Of a DNA stretch of 64,000 nt, positions 1 through 8,928 are shown piece by piece. The position numbers were made by a program, and so were the translations under genes. The first letter of the stretch is position 1, and each line of letters begins with the position of its first letter. This stretch comes from Bacillus weihaiensis (GTDB lineage Bacteria; Bacillota; Bacilli; Bacillales; Bacillaceae): assembly GCF_001889165.1 (NCBI RefSeq), contig NZ_CP016020.1, positions 1,834,501 to 1,898,500 on the forward strand. The letters run 5' to 3'. Below the pieces are notes generated by a model. It was not told the origin of the DNA. It saw only the letters and a program-made list of their open reading frames with translations, and did not search any database.

Positions 1-123
1 CTTCCTAATCTAAATGATCAGACGTTTGTTATAGCGTGAGAGATAAAAATTGATCGGCTCATTCCCCTTATTTCTCCATATTTTAGCTAGAAACGAAGGT
101 GAATTTTTGAAGCCAATAGCATT

Positions 124-163
124 AAAAACACCAGGAAGACTTCAAACTCTCACTGGTGTTTTT
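124..163. terminator. Rho-independent terminator (bidirectional)
   Basis: The arms AAAAACACCAG and CTGGTGTTTTT pair perfectly around a loop of about 17 nt. A-run and T-run flank both sides, so it can stop transcription from either side. It closes the leftward fdhD-moaA-small gene operon. The 123 nt before it show no gene I can support. Confidence 0.8.
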
Positions 164-177
164 GTTATTCTAGTATA

Positions 178-411
178 CTAAATAGTTAAAAATGAAAAGA
201 ATTTCTCATTTCGTATTTTTTTATCTTCTTCAGATGCAAGGTCATATTTTTTTAGTAAATGAAATAGTTCATTTAATTGCTTTTGATGACAACCTTTTTG
301 TAGGTATAACTCTGTATGCTTCATAATTTCGTTAGGTAAGTGAGACGATTGTTCAGCGAGCTTTTTCTTTACGTCTTCTAATGTGTGATCGAGCTTGCAA
401 GTTGAACTCAT
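178..411 (-). CDS. Small conserved-looking protein, last gene of fdhD-moaA operon
   Basis: This is a 77-residue, charged, mostly helical protein with no membrane segment or signal peptide. It has two cysteines, one near the N-terminus (SSTCKLDH) and one mid-protein (KGCHQKQ). I do not recognise a named family. Its GGAGG ribosome site lies 9 nt before the ATG, and only 12 nt separate it from the moaA stop, so it is almost certainly co-transcribed with moaA and fdhD. That placement suggests, but does not show, a role in molybdenum cofactor or formate dehydrogenase assembly. The terminator at 124-163 follows it. Confidence 0.7.
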   Translation of the reverse strand: MSSTCKLDHTLEDVKKKLAEQSSHLPNEIMKHTELYLQKGCHQKQLNELFHLLKKYDLASEEDKKIRNEKFFSFLTI

Positions 412-423
412 GTAAAATTCCTC

Positions 424-1446
424 CTAGCCTCCGATGTGTGACATCTCTATTTTCTTACGTGTTGCTGAAGTTTCACTACGTTCTAAAGAGTATTTATCGT
501 CTCTTTTAAACCAGATGTTTTCAAGGAGTTCGGTTAACTCGTCATTTGATAAATCAGAGCGGATTGGTTCACGTAAATCATGTCCTTTAGAAGCAAAGAG
601 ACAAGTATATAACATACCATTTGCTGATAATCTTGCTCGGTTACAGGTCGAACAAAATGCGTCTGATACAGAAGAGATAACGCCAATTTCATCGTTAGCC
701 CCTTGATAACGATATCGTGTAGCCACTTCTCCTGTATAGTTAGGTTCAATTGGTTCGAGTGGCATAATTTTGTGAATATCCTCTATGATCTCTTTCTTAG
801 AATAAACATCTTTTAAATTCCATTTATTTGTATTTCCGACGTCCATAAATTCAATGAATCGTAAAATATGACCTTTTTCTCTAAAGAATTTTGCCATAGG
901 AACAATTTCATGATCATTCATTCCGCGTTTCACTACCATGTTTATTTTTACTTTTAAACCGGCTTCTGCTGCTGCATCAATACCATCAATAACTGTCTGA
1001 ACAGTAACCCCTCTACCATTAATCTTTCCAAATACTTCATCTTGTAGGGAGTCGAGACTAATTGATACACGATTTAATCCTGCAGCCCTTAGTTCTTTAG
1101 CGTATTTTGGAAGGAGGGAACCATTTGTAGTCATGGCAATATCTTCTACCCCTTCAATCTCATTAAGCTTTCTAATGAGGGAGGGTAGATCTTTTCTCAT
1201 TAAAGGTTCTCCGCCTGTTATTCTTATCTTTTGAACACCGAGCGATGAAACAAAGATTTTAGCTAGTCGTTCAATTTCTTCGTAAGATAAAAGTTCCTTC
1301 CTTTTTAAGAAAGGATAATCCGGTCCAAAAATTTCAGCAGGCATACAATATGTACACCTAAAATTACATTTATCCGTTACCGATATTCGTAAATCACGAA
1401 GGGGGCGATTGAAGTAATCGTATATTGGGTTTTTTGAAGAGTTCAT
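424..1446 (-). CDS. moaA: GTP 3',8-cyclase MoaA
   Basis: MoaA is a radical SAM enzyme that carries out the first step of molybdenum cofactor synthesis, rearranging GTP to the precursor that MoaC turns into cyclic pyranopterin. The 340 residues match the usual length. Near residues 25-35 is the radical-SAM cluster motif [11 protein letters not shown] follows in [10 protein letters not shown]. The C-terminal second cluster reads [14 protein letters not shown] and then YTCLF. The protein ends in the required Gly-Gly tail (SHIGG). A GGAGG site precedes the ATG. It lies 25 nt after fdhD on the same strand, so the cofactor supply and the FdhD sulfurtransferase are made together, next to a molybdopterin oxidoreductase. 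Confidence 0.97.
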   Translation of the reverse strand: MNSSKNPIYDYFNRPLRDLRISVTDKCNFRCTYCMPAEIFGPDYPFLKRKELLSYEEIERLAKIFVSSLGVQKIRITGGEPLMRKDLPSLIRKLNEIEGVEDIAMTTNGSLLPKYAKELRAAGLNRVSISLDSLQDEVFGKINGRGVTVQTVIDGIDAAAEAGLKVKINMVVKRGMNDHEIVPMAKFFREKGHILRFIEFMDVGNTNKWNLKDVYSKKEIIEDIHKIMPLEPIEPNYTGEVATRYRYQGANDEIGVISSVSDAFCSTCNRARLSANGMLYTCLFASKGHDLREPIRSDLSNDELTELLENIWFKRDDKYSLERSETSATRKKIEMSHIGG

Positions 1447-1471
1447 TCTAATACCTCCTTCACTGTACTTT

Positions 1472-2257
1472 CTAGTTTTCTACAATTCTTTCTGGGTGGG
1501 AATACACATTAAATGCATTTCCTCGTATAAAGCCAACTGCCGTTATATTTAAGTCATGCGCCATTTTAATAGCTAAGTCTGTAGGAGCGGACTTTGATAA
1601 GACAATGCCAACCCCAATTTTTGAGGCTTTTACCAAGACCTCAGAAGATATTCGCCCACTAAAAACGATGATTTTATCTCTAACGGGCATTCTTGTTAAA
1701 ATACTATATCCAAATAATTTATCTAATGCATTATGTCGACCAATATCTGTACGACTGACTAATAATTCATCAGCTGTACATAGGGCAGCATTGTGAACGC
1801 CACCTGTATGTTGGAAGACCTTACTACTTGCTTGCATATCATTCATTAATTGAATGCAAGTACTAGCGTTAATCTTTATAGTTGAGGTCGATGTTTTAGC
1901 TGTTTTAACATCATTTTGCAAGTAGAATTGGCGACTTTTACCACAGCAAGATCCGATAAAACGTTTTGAATATTGTTGTTGATGAACGGTTATGTTGTGG
2001 TTTAATGTCACATACGCGAAGCCTGCATCTTCATCGATTCGTAAATCTTTGATGTCATCGTGAAATCTAATAACCCCCTCAGAAGCAAGGAAACCAATAA
2101 CCATTTCATCAAAGTGTGTTGGTGTACAAACCAGTGTTGCGAATTCCTCGTCATTCACAAATAGTGTTAAAGGATATTCTGATACAATGGTATCTTCTGT
2201 TTCGTATAGTCGATCATTCTGAAATTTAATAATCTTGTAGTTGTTACTAACATTCAT
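1472..2257 (-). CDS. fdhD: Formate dehydrogenase accessory sulfurtransferase FdhD
   Basis: FdhD carries sulfur from a cysteine desulfurase to the molybdenum cofactor of formate dehydrogenases and related enzymes. The 261-residue protein shows the family core: [14 protein letters not shown], the [12 protein letters not shown] block, the cysteine loop [11 protein letters not shown] and the C-terminal [19 protein letters not shown] with SKSAPT. The cysteine loop has two adjacent cysteines rather than the CxxC of the E. coli protein. It heads a leftward operon with moaA. Its client is most likely the FdhF/YdeP-type enzyme at 4780-7140. Confidence 0.95.
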   Translation of the reverse strand: MNVSNNYKIIKFQNDRLYETEDTIVSEYPLTLFVNDEEFATLVCTPTHFDEMVIGFLASEGVIRFHDDIKDLRIDEDAGFAYVTLNHNITVHQQQYSKRFIGSCCGKSRQFYLQNDVKTAKTSTSTIKINASTCIQLMNDMQASSKVFQHTGGVHNAALCTADELLVSRTDIGRHNALDKLFGYSILTRMPVRDKIIVFSGRISSEVLVKASKIGVGIVLSKSAPTDLAIKMAHDLNITAVGFIRGNAFNVYSHPERIVEN

Positions 2258-2780
2258 AATTCCATCACCTTAGATTGTAAGATTACTAAAGTATAAACAC
2301 ATTCTGTTTTTTTAAACAAGTAGAAAAGTTAGCTAAACACAATTGCCAAGGTAAGAGGAGGAATAAAAAAATTTAAATAGCTTATTGCATATTAGGAATT
2401 GCCATGTTAAGATTTTTTTACAAAGTTCATGATTTTGTAACATCTTGTTCTCCGTGATAGCGATCCTGTCTACGGTTCAATTTGTTATGAAAATGTAAGC
2501 GATTAACTGTTGGTCCGATAGTAGCGATTCCTGCTTGAAACTAACCGTCAATCACCGAAGGCTTGTAAATGTATCATTTACACCTTTTGGAGATTGGCGG
2601 TTTTCTTTGTTGTTTAGAAGTTTTATAGCTTCTAGTAGCGTGCACGATAAGATTTGCTTTTATTTTGATAAAAAATGGTTCATATAACAAACTACATAAC
2701 CTCCAAATAGGTCGAATGTAGTTCACCTTCTTTAAGTTGAAGGTTCAAATGAATGTATGAAGTAGATAGGGGATGTATTT
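2258..2780. other. Intergenic region between fdhD and OFA transporter
   Basis: This 523-nt divergent gap has no coding region I can support. It must hold promoters for both sides, but I could not pick them firmly. At 2446-2470 a partial match to the block at 2516 (GATAGCGATCCTG) may be a decayed or tandem piece. The structured RNA candidate at 2516-2612 is the only clear element. Confidence 0.5.
2516..2612 (+). ncRNA. Candidate structured leader RNA/terminator, copy 1
   Basis: A block GATAGTAGCGATTCCTGC is followed by AACTAACC and a long stem: AACCGTCAATC (2543-2553) pairs with GATTGGCGGTT (2592-2602), then a T-rich tail. Inside the loop TGTAAATG and CATTTACA form a second hairpin. A block of the same design with different stem bases lies at 4495-4580. 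The stem change with kept pairing suggests a folded RNA. It lies about 170 nt before the OFA transporter gene, where it could act as a leader that controls read-through. No known riboswitch class was recognised. Confidence 0.45.
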
Positions 2781-4052
2781 GTGAAAAAGACAAAAAATCG
2801 TTGGCTTATTGCAGCTTCTGCTGTAGGAATTCACATTTCAATTGGATCAGTTTACGCATGGAGTAACTTTACAAATCCATTAATGAATGAATTTGGATGG
2901 ACATCACAGCAAGTTCAACTAACATTTAGTTTAGCAATTTTATTTCTTGGTTTATCAGCTGCGTTTTTAGGACATTTTGTTGAAAAATATGGTCCAAAAG
3001 CAGCTGGACTTCTTGCGGCAGGCTTTTTTGGAGTGGGCGTGATTGGTGCAGGTTTAGCTGTAAATCTAGGATCACTACCATTTTTATATATTACTTATGG
3101 TGTCCTTGGAGGAATAGGTCTTGGAGTAGGGTATATTGCACCTGTTTCCACACTAGTTAAATGGTTCCCTGACCGAAGAGGTCTAGCAACTGGACTTGCT
3201 ATTATGGGTTTCGGATTTGCAGCAGCCATTAGTAGTCCTATAATGGAAGTATTAATCAATTCTGTTGGTACAGCAAACACTTTTTATATTCTAGGGGTTT
3301 CTTATTTAGTCATTATGACGTTATCTTCATTATACCTAGAAAAACCACCAGCTGGTTGGGCTCCTGCAGGTTTTAATGATAAAGTAAAAGCAGGAAAATC
3401 AAGAATCAAAGAAGATTTATCTCAATTAACTGCTAATGAAGCGATTAAAACATCAAGATTCTACTATTTATGGTTGATGCTTTTCATAAATGTTACATGT
3501 GGTATCGCCATTCTATCTGCTGCAAAGCCTTTAGCCCAGGAAAGTATAGGGTTAACAACAGCAGAAGCGGCAGCACTTGTTGGAATATTAGGGATTTTTA
3601 ATGGACTTGGGAGAATAGGTTGGGCCTCTGTCTCTGACTTTATCGGTCGTCCCAATACATATACAACGTTCTTCGTCTTACAAATTATTTTATTTGCCAT
3701 TTTGCCTCATACACAAGAAGCATTTCTATTCCAGGTTATGCTAGCAATCGTATACACGTGCTATGGTGGTGGTTTTGCTGCTATTCCTGCCTACATCGGG
3801 GATTTATTTGGAACAAAACAGCTTGGTGCCATTCATGGCTATATCTTAACTGCTTGGGCAGCTGCAGGTTTAGCGGGTCCAATGTTTGCTGCTTGGATGA
3901 AGGATACGACGGGAAGCTATGCAACTAGCTTAACTTTCTTTGCAGGTATGTTTGTTATTGCTTTAGCTATTTCCTTGTTAATACGTCGTGATATTAATAA
4001 GCTTCGAAGAGAGAATGCTGTTAAGGCTTCAAGTAACACAATAGCAGGTTAA
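2781..4052 (+). CDS. OFA-type MFS transporter (oxalate/formate antiporter family)
   Basis: The 423-residue protein is a 12-helix major facilitator carrier. It opens with a family-typical block, RWLIAASAVGIHISIGSVYAWS, and has the MFS loop signature near residue 65 (GHFVEKYGPK) and PDRRGLATGLAIMGFG around residue 135. These match the OFA family, named for the Oxalobacter oxalate/formate exchanger. The start is GTG at 2781, with GGGGATG upstream. Its place between fdhD-moaA and a formate-dehydrogenase-like gene supports formate or a similar small carboxylate as substrate, but family members also move oxalate, lactate or pyruvate. The substrate is inferred, not shown. Confidence 0.85.
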   Translation: MKKTKNRWLIAASAVGIHISIGSVYAWSNFTNPLMNEFGWTSQQVQLTFSLAILFLGLSAAFLGHFVEKYGPKAAGLLAAGFFGVGVIGAGLAVNLGSLPFLYITYGVLGGIGLGVGYIAPVSTLVKWFPDRRGLATGLAIMGFGFAAAISSPIMEVLINSVGTANTFYILGVSYLVIMTLSSLYLEKPPAGWAPAGFNDKVKAGKSRIKEDLSQLTANEAIKTSRFYYLWLMLFINVTCGIAILSAAKPLAQESIGLTTAEAAALVGILGIFNGLGRIGWASVSDFIGRPNTYTTFFVLQIILFAILPHTQEAFLFQVMLAIVYTCYGGGFAAIPAYIGDLFGTKQLGAIHGYILTAWAAAGLAGPMFAAWMKDTTGSYATSLTFFAGMFVIALAISLLIRRDINKLRRENAVKASSNTIAG

Positions 4053-4124
4053 TTCTTCTTTCCAATTCGTACTACTTATGATAAAATACCTCATGCTAAT
4101 ACCTCTATTAGGTAGGAGGGGACC

Positions 4125-4484
4125 ATGAATAAGTACGAAGCAGAATTTAGTAATATAGTTCGTTCCTTCAGAAAAAAGCATATGGGAAAAGGACCTAGTA
4201 AGATTACAACGACCTTTTGTAAAAACTGGGCAATATGTGAAATGGAAGGGAATTTATCGCCTGTTGAAAAATTTATTGCTAGTGCAGATGAGGGGAAACA
4301 AGCCTTACGTGCAGCAAGAACTGAAATGGTTAAACAAATGTATAAAAAAAATCCGCCGATAGAGATGGAAGAATTTCTAGGGTGCAAATACGTAGATCTT
4401 TTTGTAGATATCGATATTGATCGAGATTTTGGAATGTCAATATTCGTTTTTAATGAAGATATACAGGAAAAATTTAATAAATAG
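4125..4484 (+). CDS. DUF2294 / MpsC-family protein
   Basis: This soluble 119-residue protein matches the DUF2294 family, in which the Staphylococcus MpsC protein of a sodium-linked membrane-potential system was described. Family marks seen are an N-terminal VRSFRKKHMGKGPSKI, the central LSPVEKFIASADEGKQALRAAR and a C-terminal segment ending in VFNEDI. B. subtilis has a homologue (yrhF) beside formate dehydrogenase genes, as here. The start ATG follows TAGGAGGGG. The structured terminator at 4495-4580 begins 10 nt after its stop. Its biochemical role is unknown. Confidence 0.8.
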   Translation: MNKYEAEFSNIVRSFRKKHMGKGPSKITTTFCKNWAICEMEGNLSPVEKFIASADEGKQALRAARTEMVKQMYKKNPPIEMEEFLGCKYVDLFVDIDIDRDFGMSIFVFNEDIQEKFNK

Positions 4485-4494
4485 GTATGGCACT

Positions 4495-4580
4495 TAGTAG
4501 CGACCCTGCAAAAGACTAACCACCGTTATAAGCACAACTTCATTAGGATCTGGAGGTGTTTGACGGTGGTTTTATTATTT
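4495..4580 (+). ncRNA. Candidate structured RNA/terminator, copy 2
   Basis: The sequence TAGTAGCGACCCTGC followed by GACTAACC repeats the design at 2516. AACCACCGT (4518-4526) and ACGGTGGTT (4563-4571) form a perfect 9-bp stem followed by a T-rich run, so it certainly can act as a terminator for the gene before it. Its distance to the next gene (about 200 nt) is similar to that of copy 1, which leaves a leader role for the oxidoreductase gene possible. Confidence 0.5.
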
Positions 4581-4646
4581 TTTTAGATGGAAAGACTAAG
4601 AAGTTAGCTGATTGAGAAATCTATTTTATTTACTTAGCTGACGAGG

Positions 4647-4693
4647 AAATCTAGCCTACTGCTAATATGACAAATTGTCAGTAGGCTAGATTT
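4647..4693. repeat. 15-bp perfect inverted repeat upstream of fdhF-like gene
   Basis: AAATCTAGCCTACTG at 4647-4661 is the exact complement of CAGTAGGCTAGATTT at 4679-4693, with a 17-nt loop. The right arm is followed by TCTCTAC, not a clean T run, so it is a weak terminator at best. It lies 86 nt before the oxidoreductase start and may be an operator, an RNA leader hairpin or a second stop signal. Confidence 0.6.
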
Positions 4694-4779
4694 TCTCTAC
4701 TTATAGTATTGGAAGATATGAAAGCAACACTTCATCTTAAACGTTTCTTTCATAGTTTAATAGACAAGGAGTGATTTTA

Positions 4780-7140
4780 ATGGGAGAGACAAAACATCAA
4801 GGACCAATTAAAGCAACGAAAACACCACAACCAAAGCATTGGGTAAGCCCAGTTCCGTTTGGACTAGGAAAAGTTAAGCCACAACATTTTCGCGACACAA
4901 TGAAAATAGCATGGGATAACCGAGATAATCTTGGATATGCTACAAGAATTGTTACACAAGGTGTTTGTGATGGCTGTGCTTTAGGTGTGTCTGGTTTATA
5001 TGATCAAACCTTAAAAGGACCACATATGTGTACGACTAGATTAAACGTGTTACGTCTAAATACAATGCCTGCTTTAAAAGAGGAAATTGTCCATGCGGAT
5101 ATAGATGAATTGCGTAAGTATAGCAGTACTGAGTTAAGAAAATTGGGAAGAATCCCTTATCCGCTCATTCGTAGAAAAGGTGAACGAAAATTCTCTCGAC
5201 TCACGTGGGATGAAGCAATGGATATTATTGCAAAAAAAATGAAACAGCTAGATCCAAAGCAATACGGGTTTTATTTAACTTCACGAGGTATTACTAATGA
5301 ATCTTACTATGTGGCAGCTAAAGTCGCAAGATTTCTAGGTACAAATAATATTGACAATGCGTCAAGGATTTGTCATTCACCAAGTAAAACAGCATTAAAG
5401 CGTTCTATTGGAGTAGGTGCTTCAACGGCAAACTATCAGGATTGGTTTGGAACAGATGTCTTATTATTCTGGGGAAGTGTTGCTTCAAATGCATCACCAG
5501 TATCCACAAAATATATGCTGGAAGCAAAAAAACTCGGAGCGAAAATCATTGTTGTTAATCCATATAAAGAGCCTGCATTAGACAAATACTGGATTCCATC
5601 CAATATGGAATCTGCGTTATTCGGAACAAAATTGGCTGATGATTTCTACCAGGTTAATATTGGTGGTGATATTGCCTTTATGCATGGAATTATGAAGCAT
5701 TGGTTTGAAATGGAAGAGAAAGAATATGGTTCAGCGATTAATCATGAATTCGTCCAACAGCATGTGAATGGATTTGATGAATTAAAAGAAACTGTTATGC
5801 AGCAATCTTGGGAGGAGATTGTGAAATCTTCTGGGGTTTCAAGAGAACGTATTGCTGAGTTAGCTGTATTACTAGCCAATAGTAAAAATGCTGTATTTGC
5901 TTGGGCGTTAGGCTTAACAATGCATTCATTTGCGACAGATAATATTTCACAGGTTGCAAACCTTGCCCTTTTACGTGGTTATTTAGGACGCAAGTATAAT
6001 GGGTTAATGCCATTCCGTGGACATTCTTCTGTACAAGGATCGGGTGAAATGGGAGCAGATCCATTTGTTCTTCCTGGTAGTGGCTTTGATCCGGAAAATG
6101 CTGAACGTATGGAACGTATATGGGGCTTTGAACTTCCTAAATGGCAGGGTGATATAGTTGGTGTTACTTTAGAGAATATCATGCTACCAGAGGATCATGA
6201 AAGAAAAATTAAGCTCTATTACTTATCTGGAGGTAACTTCTTAGAAACGATGCCGGATCCTGATTTTATTGAAAAAGCACTAGCTGAGCTAGATATTCGA
6301 GTTCATCAGGATATTATTTTTAATACTTCAACACTTGTTGATGCAAAAGAAGCGGTCATCGTACTACCTGCAAAAACAAGGTACGAACAAGATGGTGGTG
6401 GTACTTCAACATCTACAGAACGAATGGTTTATTTCTCTCCTGAAATTGAAGGGAATAAAAATCTTATTGAAGAAGCTCGTTCTGAATGGAAAATATATAT
6501 CGATCTTGCAAAACGTGTAAAACCTGATACAGCCCACTTAGTTGACTTTCAATCAGGTCAAGAGATTCGAGACGAGATTGCGATTGCCAATCGGGACTAT
6601 GATGGAATCCAGCATCTGAAAAAGCAAGGAGATGTGTTCCAGTGGGGGGGAGCATGGCTTTGTGAAGGTGGAATATGCCCAACTCCTGATGGAAAAGGCA
6701 ACTTAATTTCTGTTGAAATTCCTGACTTAAACAAAAAAGATGGTCAATTTATAGTGACTTCTAGACGTGGGAAACAATTTAATTCAATGGTGTACAAAGA
6801 AGTAGATCCTTTTAATAAAGCAGAACGTTATGATGTATTAATGAATGCTCAAGACGGTAAAAGATTAAGTGTAGCAGATGGTGAAGGAATTGTTGTTTAT
6901 AATGGATTTGGTGTCTTCCAAGGAAGAGCGAAGTTTGTTGATATAGCACTTGGAAATATTGAAGTTCATTTCCCAGAAGGTAACTTCTTATTACCGAGAG
7001 GACGTTATGAAAAGTATGCAGGAATACCAGATTATAATATCACCGCAACTGTTGAAAAAGCTGATCGATATAATGCACGTAAAGATGTTCAATATCAAGA
7101 GAAGCATATTGAAGATCTAGAAGTAAATGCACCAATGTAA
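4780..7140 (+). CDS. FdhF/YdeP-family molybdopterin oxidoreductase
   Basis: This is a 786-residue molybdopterin-dependent oxidoreductase of the FdhF/YdeP group, related to the catalytic subunit of formate dehydrogenases. Near residues 60-75 it has GVCDGCALGVSG, the cysteine motif of this group. Cofactor-binding segments include LTWDEAMDIIAKKMK, WGSVASNASPVSTKYM and FRGHSSVQGSGEMG, and a C-terminal molydopterin-dinucleotide domain starts around FIVTSRRGKQFNSMVY. I place the start at ATG 4780, 6 nt after AAGGAGTG, rather than the GTG inside that ribosome site. No separate electron-transfer subunit lies nearby. Formate oxidation is plausible from context (fdhD, moaA, OFA carrier), but YdeP-type enzymes have no firmly known substrate. 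Confidence 0.9.
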   Translation: MGETKHQGPIKATKTPQPKHWVSPVPFGLGKVKPQHFRDTMKIAWDNRDNLGYATRIVTQGVCDGCALGVSGLYDQTLKGPHMCTTRLNVLRLNTMPALKEEIVHADIDELRKYSSTELRKLGRIPYPLIRRKGERKFSRLTWDEAMDIIAKKMKQLDPKQYGFYLTSRGITNESYYVAAKVARFLGTNNIDNASRICHSPSKTALKRSIGVGASTANYQDWFGTDVLLFWGSVASNASPVSTKYMLEAKKLGAKIIVVNPYKEPALDKYWIPSNMESALFGTKLADDFYQVNIGGDIAFMHGIMKHWFEMEEKEYGSAINHEFVQQHVNGFDELKETVMQQSWEEIVKSSGVSRERIAELAVLLANSKNAVFAWALGLTMHSFATDNISQVANLALLRGYLGRKYNGLMPFRGHSSVQGSGEMGADPFVLPGSGFDPENAERMERIWGFELPKWQGDIVGVTLENIMLPEDHERKIKLYYLSGGNFLETMPDPDFIEKALAELDIRVHQDIIFNTSTLVDAKEAVIVLPAKTRYEQDGGGTSTSTERMVYFSPEIEGNKNLIEEARSEWKIYIDLAKRVKPDTAHLVDFQSGQEIRDEIAIANRDYDGIQHLKKQGDVFQWGGAWLCEGGICPTPDGKGNLISVEIPDLNKKDGQFIVTSRRGKQFNSMVYKEVDPFNKAERYDVLMNAQDGKRLSVADGEGIVVYNGFGVFQGRAKFVDIALGNIEVHFPEGNFLLPRGRYEKYAGIPDYNITATVEKADRYNARKDVQYQEKHIEDLEVNAPM

Positions 7141-7288
7141 CAATATATCCTAATTAGATAGGAAGAGGTGTTCTCCCTATATAGAGATAAACCTTGTAGG
7201 CACAAGGAAAATCGACACTTAGGTAGAATCGTTAATGCAAACAGTCTTTTACAAAGGAACTGGAATGAACTAGTTTTATTTAAGGAAA

Positions 7289-7412
7289 AGAGGCTGGGAC
7301 AGAAGTGCCTGGCACCTTATCGTAACGACTATATGTACGCACTGATTTATCTAGTGCACACAATAGTTTGTATCGGAGGGTGCCTGGTTCTTTGTTTTGT
7401 CCCAGGCTCTTT
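7289..7412 (+). repeat. Inverted-repeat element R1, copy A
   Basis: This copy runs from AGAGGCTGGGAC to GTCCCAGGCTCTTTTTT; the two ends are inverted copies. Inside are AGTGCCTGGCAC, a block around CGTAACGACTATATGTACGC and GGGTGCCTGG. Near-identical copies lie at 32466, 38788 (reverse) and 58084 (reverse), and a short deleted form at 21457. It follows the oxidoreductase gene and ends in a T run, so it can serve as its terminator. Short reading frames through it are not genes. The rest of the 7141-7560 gap shows nothing else. Confidence 0.9.
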
Positions 7413-7560
7413 TTTCATTTTCTTACATTTATTAATTGTCACAATCGATGCTCCTCATCATTCATTTCATGGAGAAAGATATTTAGAGTTCCGAAGCATT
7501 TTACTTTCCTTTTACCTGCTAGAAGTCGTATGATATGTAGGGTTAATTTTAAAGAAAAAG

Positions 7561-8928
7561 GTGATTCATATATCTTCTCAAACGTTAGAAAAAACAACAT
7601 CCAATGAAACCATTGATGAAAATAAGGTAATCTTATTATGGAGTTTTACAGTATGGCTTGTTGTTATGAACACAACGATGTTTAATGTAGCACTGCCTAG
7701 TGTGTTAAGTGATTTGTCTCTTAAAACTGCAACAGCATCATGGATTGTTTCTGGATATTCTATTGTATTTGCTATTGCAACTTTAACATTCAGTCGTTTA
7801 TCAGATTTTATTCCTATTTCAAGATTATTATTTATTGGTTTAGGTCTCTTAAGTATAGCTTCAATTGTCGGTTTTTTATCAAACTCATTTAGTATCCTTC
7901 TCCTAGCACGATTATTTCAAGCAGCAGGTGCAGGGGCTGTGCCTGGATTAGCGATGGTCCTAGCTAGCCGTTATATTCCTGTTTCGCGACGAGGGAAGGC
8001 TATGGCATTAATTGCTTCTGCTTCATCGTTAGGGTTTGGTTTAGGTCCGGTACTTGGTGGAGCGATAACGAAATACCTAGGGTGGAATTATTTATTTGCA
8101 GTAACCGGATTAGTTGTACTTATGATTCCAATTTTTAAGAAGCTTTTACCTTTAGAAGAGGTGAAAAAAGGAAAGTTTGATACCGTCGGTGGAGTGCTAA
8201 CTGCTGTAGCCGTTACAGGATCACTCTTGTTTCTATCAACCTTTTCTTATCTTACTCTTTTTATCACACTCTTTTTTTTGGTATTGCTATGGAAACATGT
8301 AAAGAAAGTAGACCTACCGTTTATACAGCCTAGATTATTAAAAAATAAGCAATATTTAAAATTGTTATTTATCGGATTCACTGCATTTATTACTCATTTT
8401 TCTGCCTTATTTTTAATGCCTATTATCTTAACAAATGAATTTAATAAAGATGCAGCCGAAGTTGGTCTGATCATTTTTCCAGGAGCAATCCTTTCTGCCG
8501 TGGCAGCACAGTTTATTGGGCGAGTAATCGATCAATTTGGTAACAAGCCAATCATTCTTTTTGGTCAATTCTTTTTATTACTATCTACCATATTGTTTGC
8601 TTTTCTATCGACAATCACACCTTATTTTATACTCTTTACTTACATGTTTATGAGTACCGGCTTTTCTGCGTTAACATCTAGTGTATCAAATGAAGTCTCG
8701 AGAATTCTTCCCAAGGATGAGATTGGTACTGGAATGGGAATGGCACAGTTAATTCAATTTTTTGGTGGGGCATTTGGTGTTACATTGACAGGTATGTTAA
8801 TGACGATTCAAAAAGGAATTGAGGTACATTTGATTTATCGTAATATATTTTTGTTCCTTTTACTCCTTATTATTTTAGCAGTTGTAATGTTTAGTTTATA
8901 TATGAAAACAGAAAAGAAGACAGGGTAA
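7561..8928 (+). CDS. MFS exporter, 14-helix DHA2 / TetL-like
   Basis: The 455-residue membrane protein has the 14-helix pattern and motifs of drug:H+ antiporter-2 carriers such as TetL. Seen are LVVMNTTMFNVALPSVLSDL in helix 1, WIVSGYSIVFAIATL with SRLSDFIPISRLL (loop A), RLFQAAGAGAVPGLAMVLASRYIP (motif B region) and GLGPVLGGAI (motif C, the mark of exporters). The start is uncertain: GTG 7561 sits in an A/G-rich stretch with no clear spacer to a ribosome site. It stands alone between repeat-rich gaps. The substrate is unknown; drug or toxin export is the family expectation. Confidence 0.85.
   Translation: MIHISSQTLEKTTSNETIDENKVILLWSFTVWLVVMNTTMFNVALPSVLSDLSLKTATASWIVSGYSIVFAIATLTFSRLSDFIPISRLLFIGLGLLSIASIVGFLSNSFSILLLARLFQAAGAGAVPGLAMVLASRYIPVSRRGKAMALIASASSLGFGLGPVLGGAITKYLGWNYLFAVTGLVVLMIPIFKKLLPLEEVKKGKFDTVGGVLTAVAVTGSLLFLSTFSYLTLFITLFFLVLLWKHVKKVDLPFIQPRLLKNKQYLKLLFIGFTAFITHFSALFLMPIILTNEFNKDAAEVGLIIFPGAILSAVAAQFIGRVIDQFGNKPIILFGQFFLLLSTILFAFLSTITPYFILFTYMFMSTGFSALTSSVSNEVSRILPKDEIGTGMGMAQLIQFFGGAFGVTLTGMLMTIQKGIEVHLIYRNIFLFLLLLIILAVVMFSLYMKTEKKTG

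Noticed and set aside
2455-2515. Cre-like sequence TGTAAGCGATTAAC upstream of the OFA transporter
   Set aside because: Mismatches at the conserved right half; not a convincing CcpA site.
2258-2780. Known molybdenum cofactor riboswitch upstream of fdhD-moaA
   Set aside because: No match to the Moco RNA motif that I could recognise; only the unknown hairpin pair is present.
4091-4387. 98-residue hydrophobic minus-strand frame opposite the MpsC gene
   Set aside because: Antisense shadow of a conserved gene; hydrophobic text reflects A-rich coding on the other strand.
7168-7607. Two overlapping frames of 79 and 121 residues between the oxidoreductase and the MFS gene
   Set aside because: They run through repeat R1 copy A, and similar text appears from every R1 copy in both orientations. 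No ribosome site or family match.
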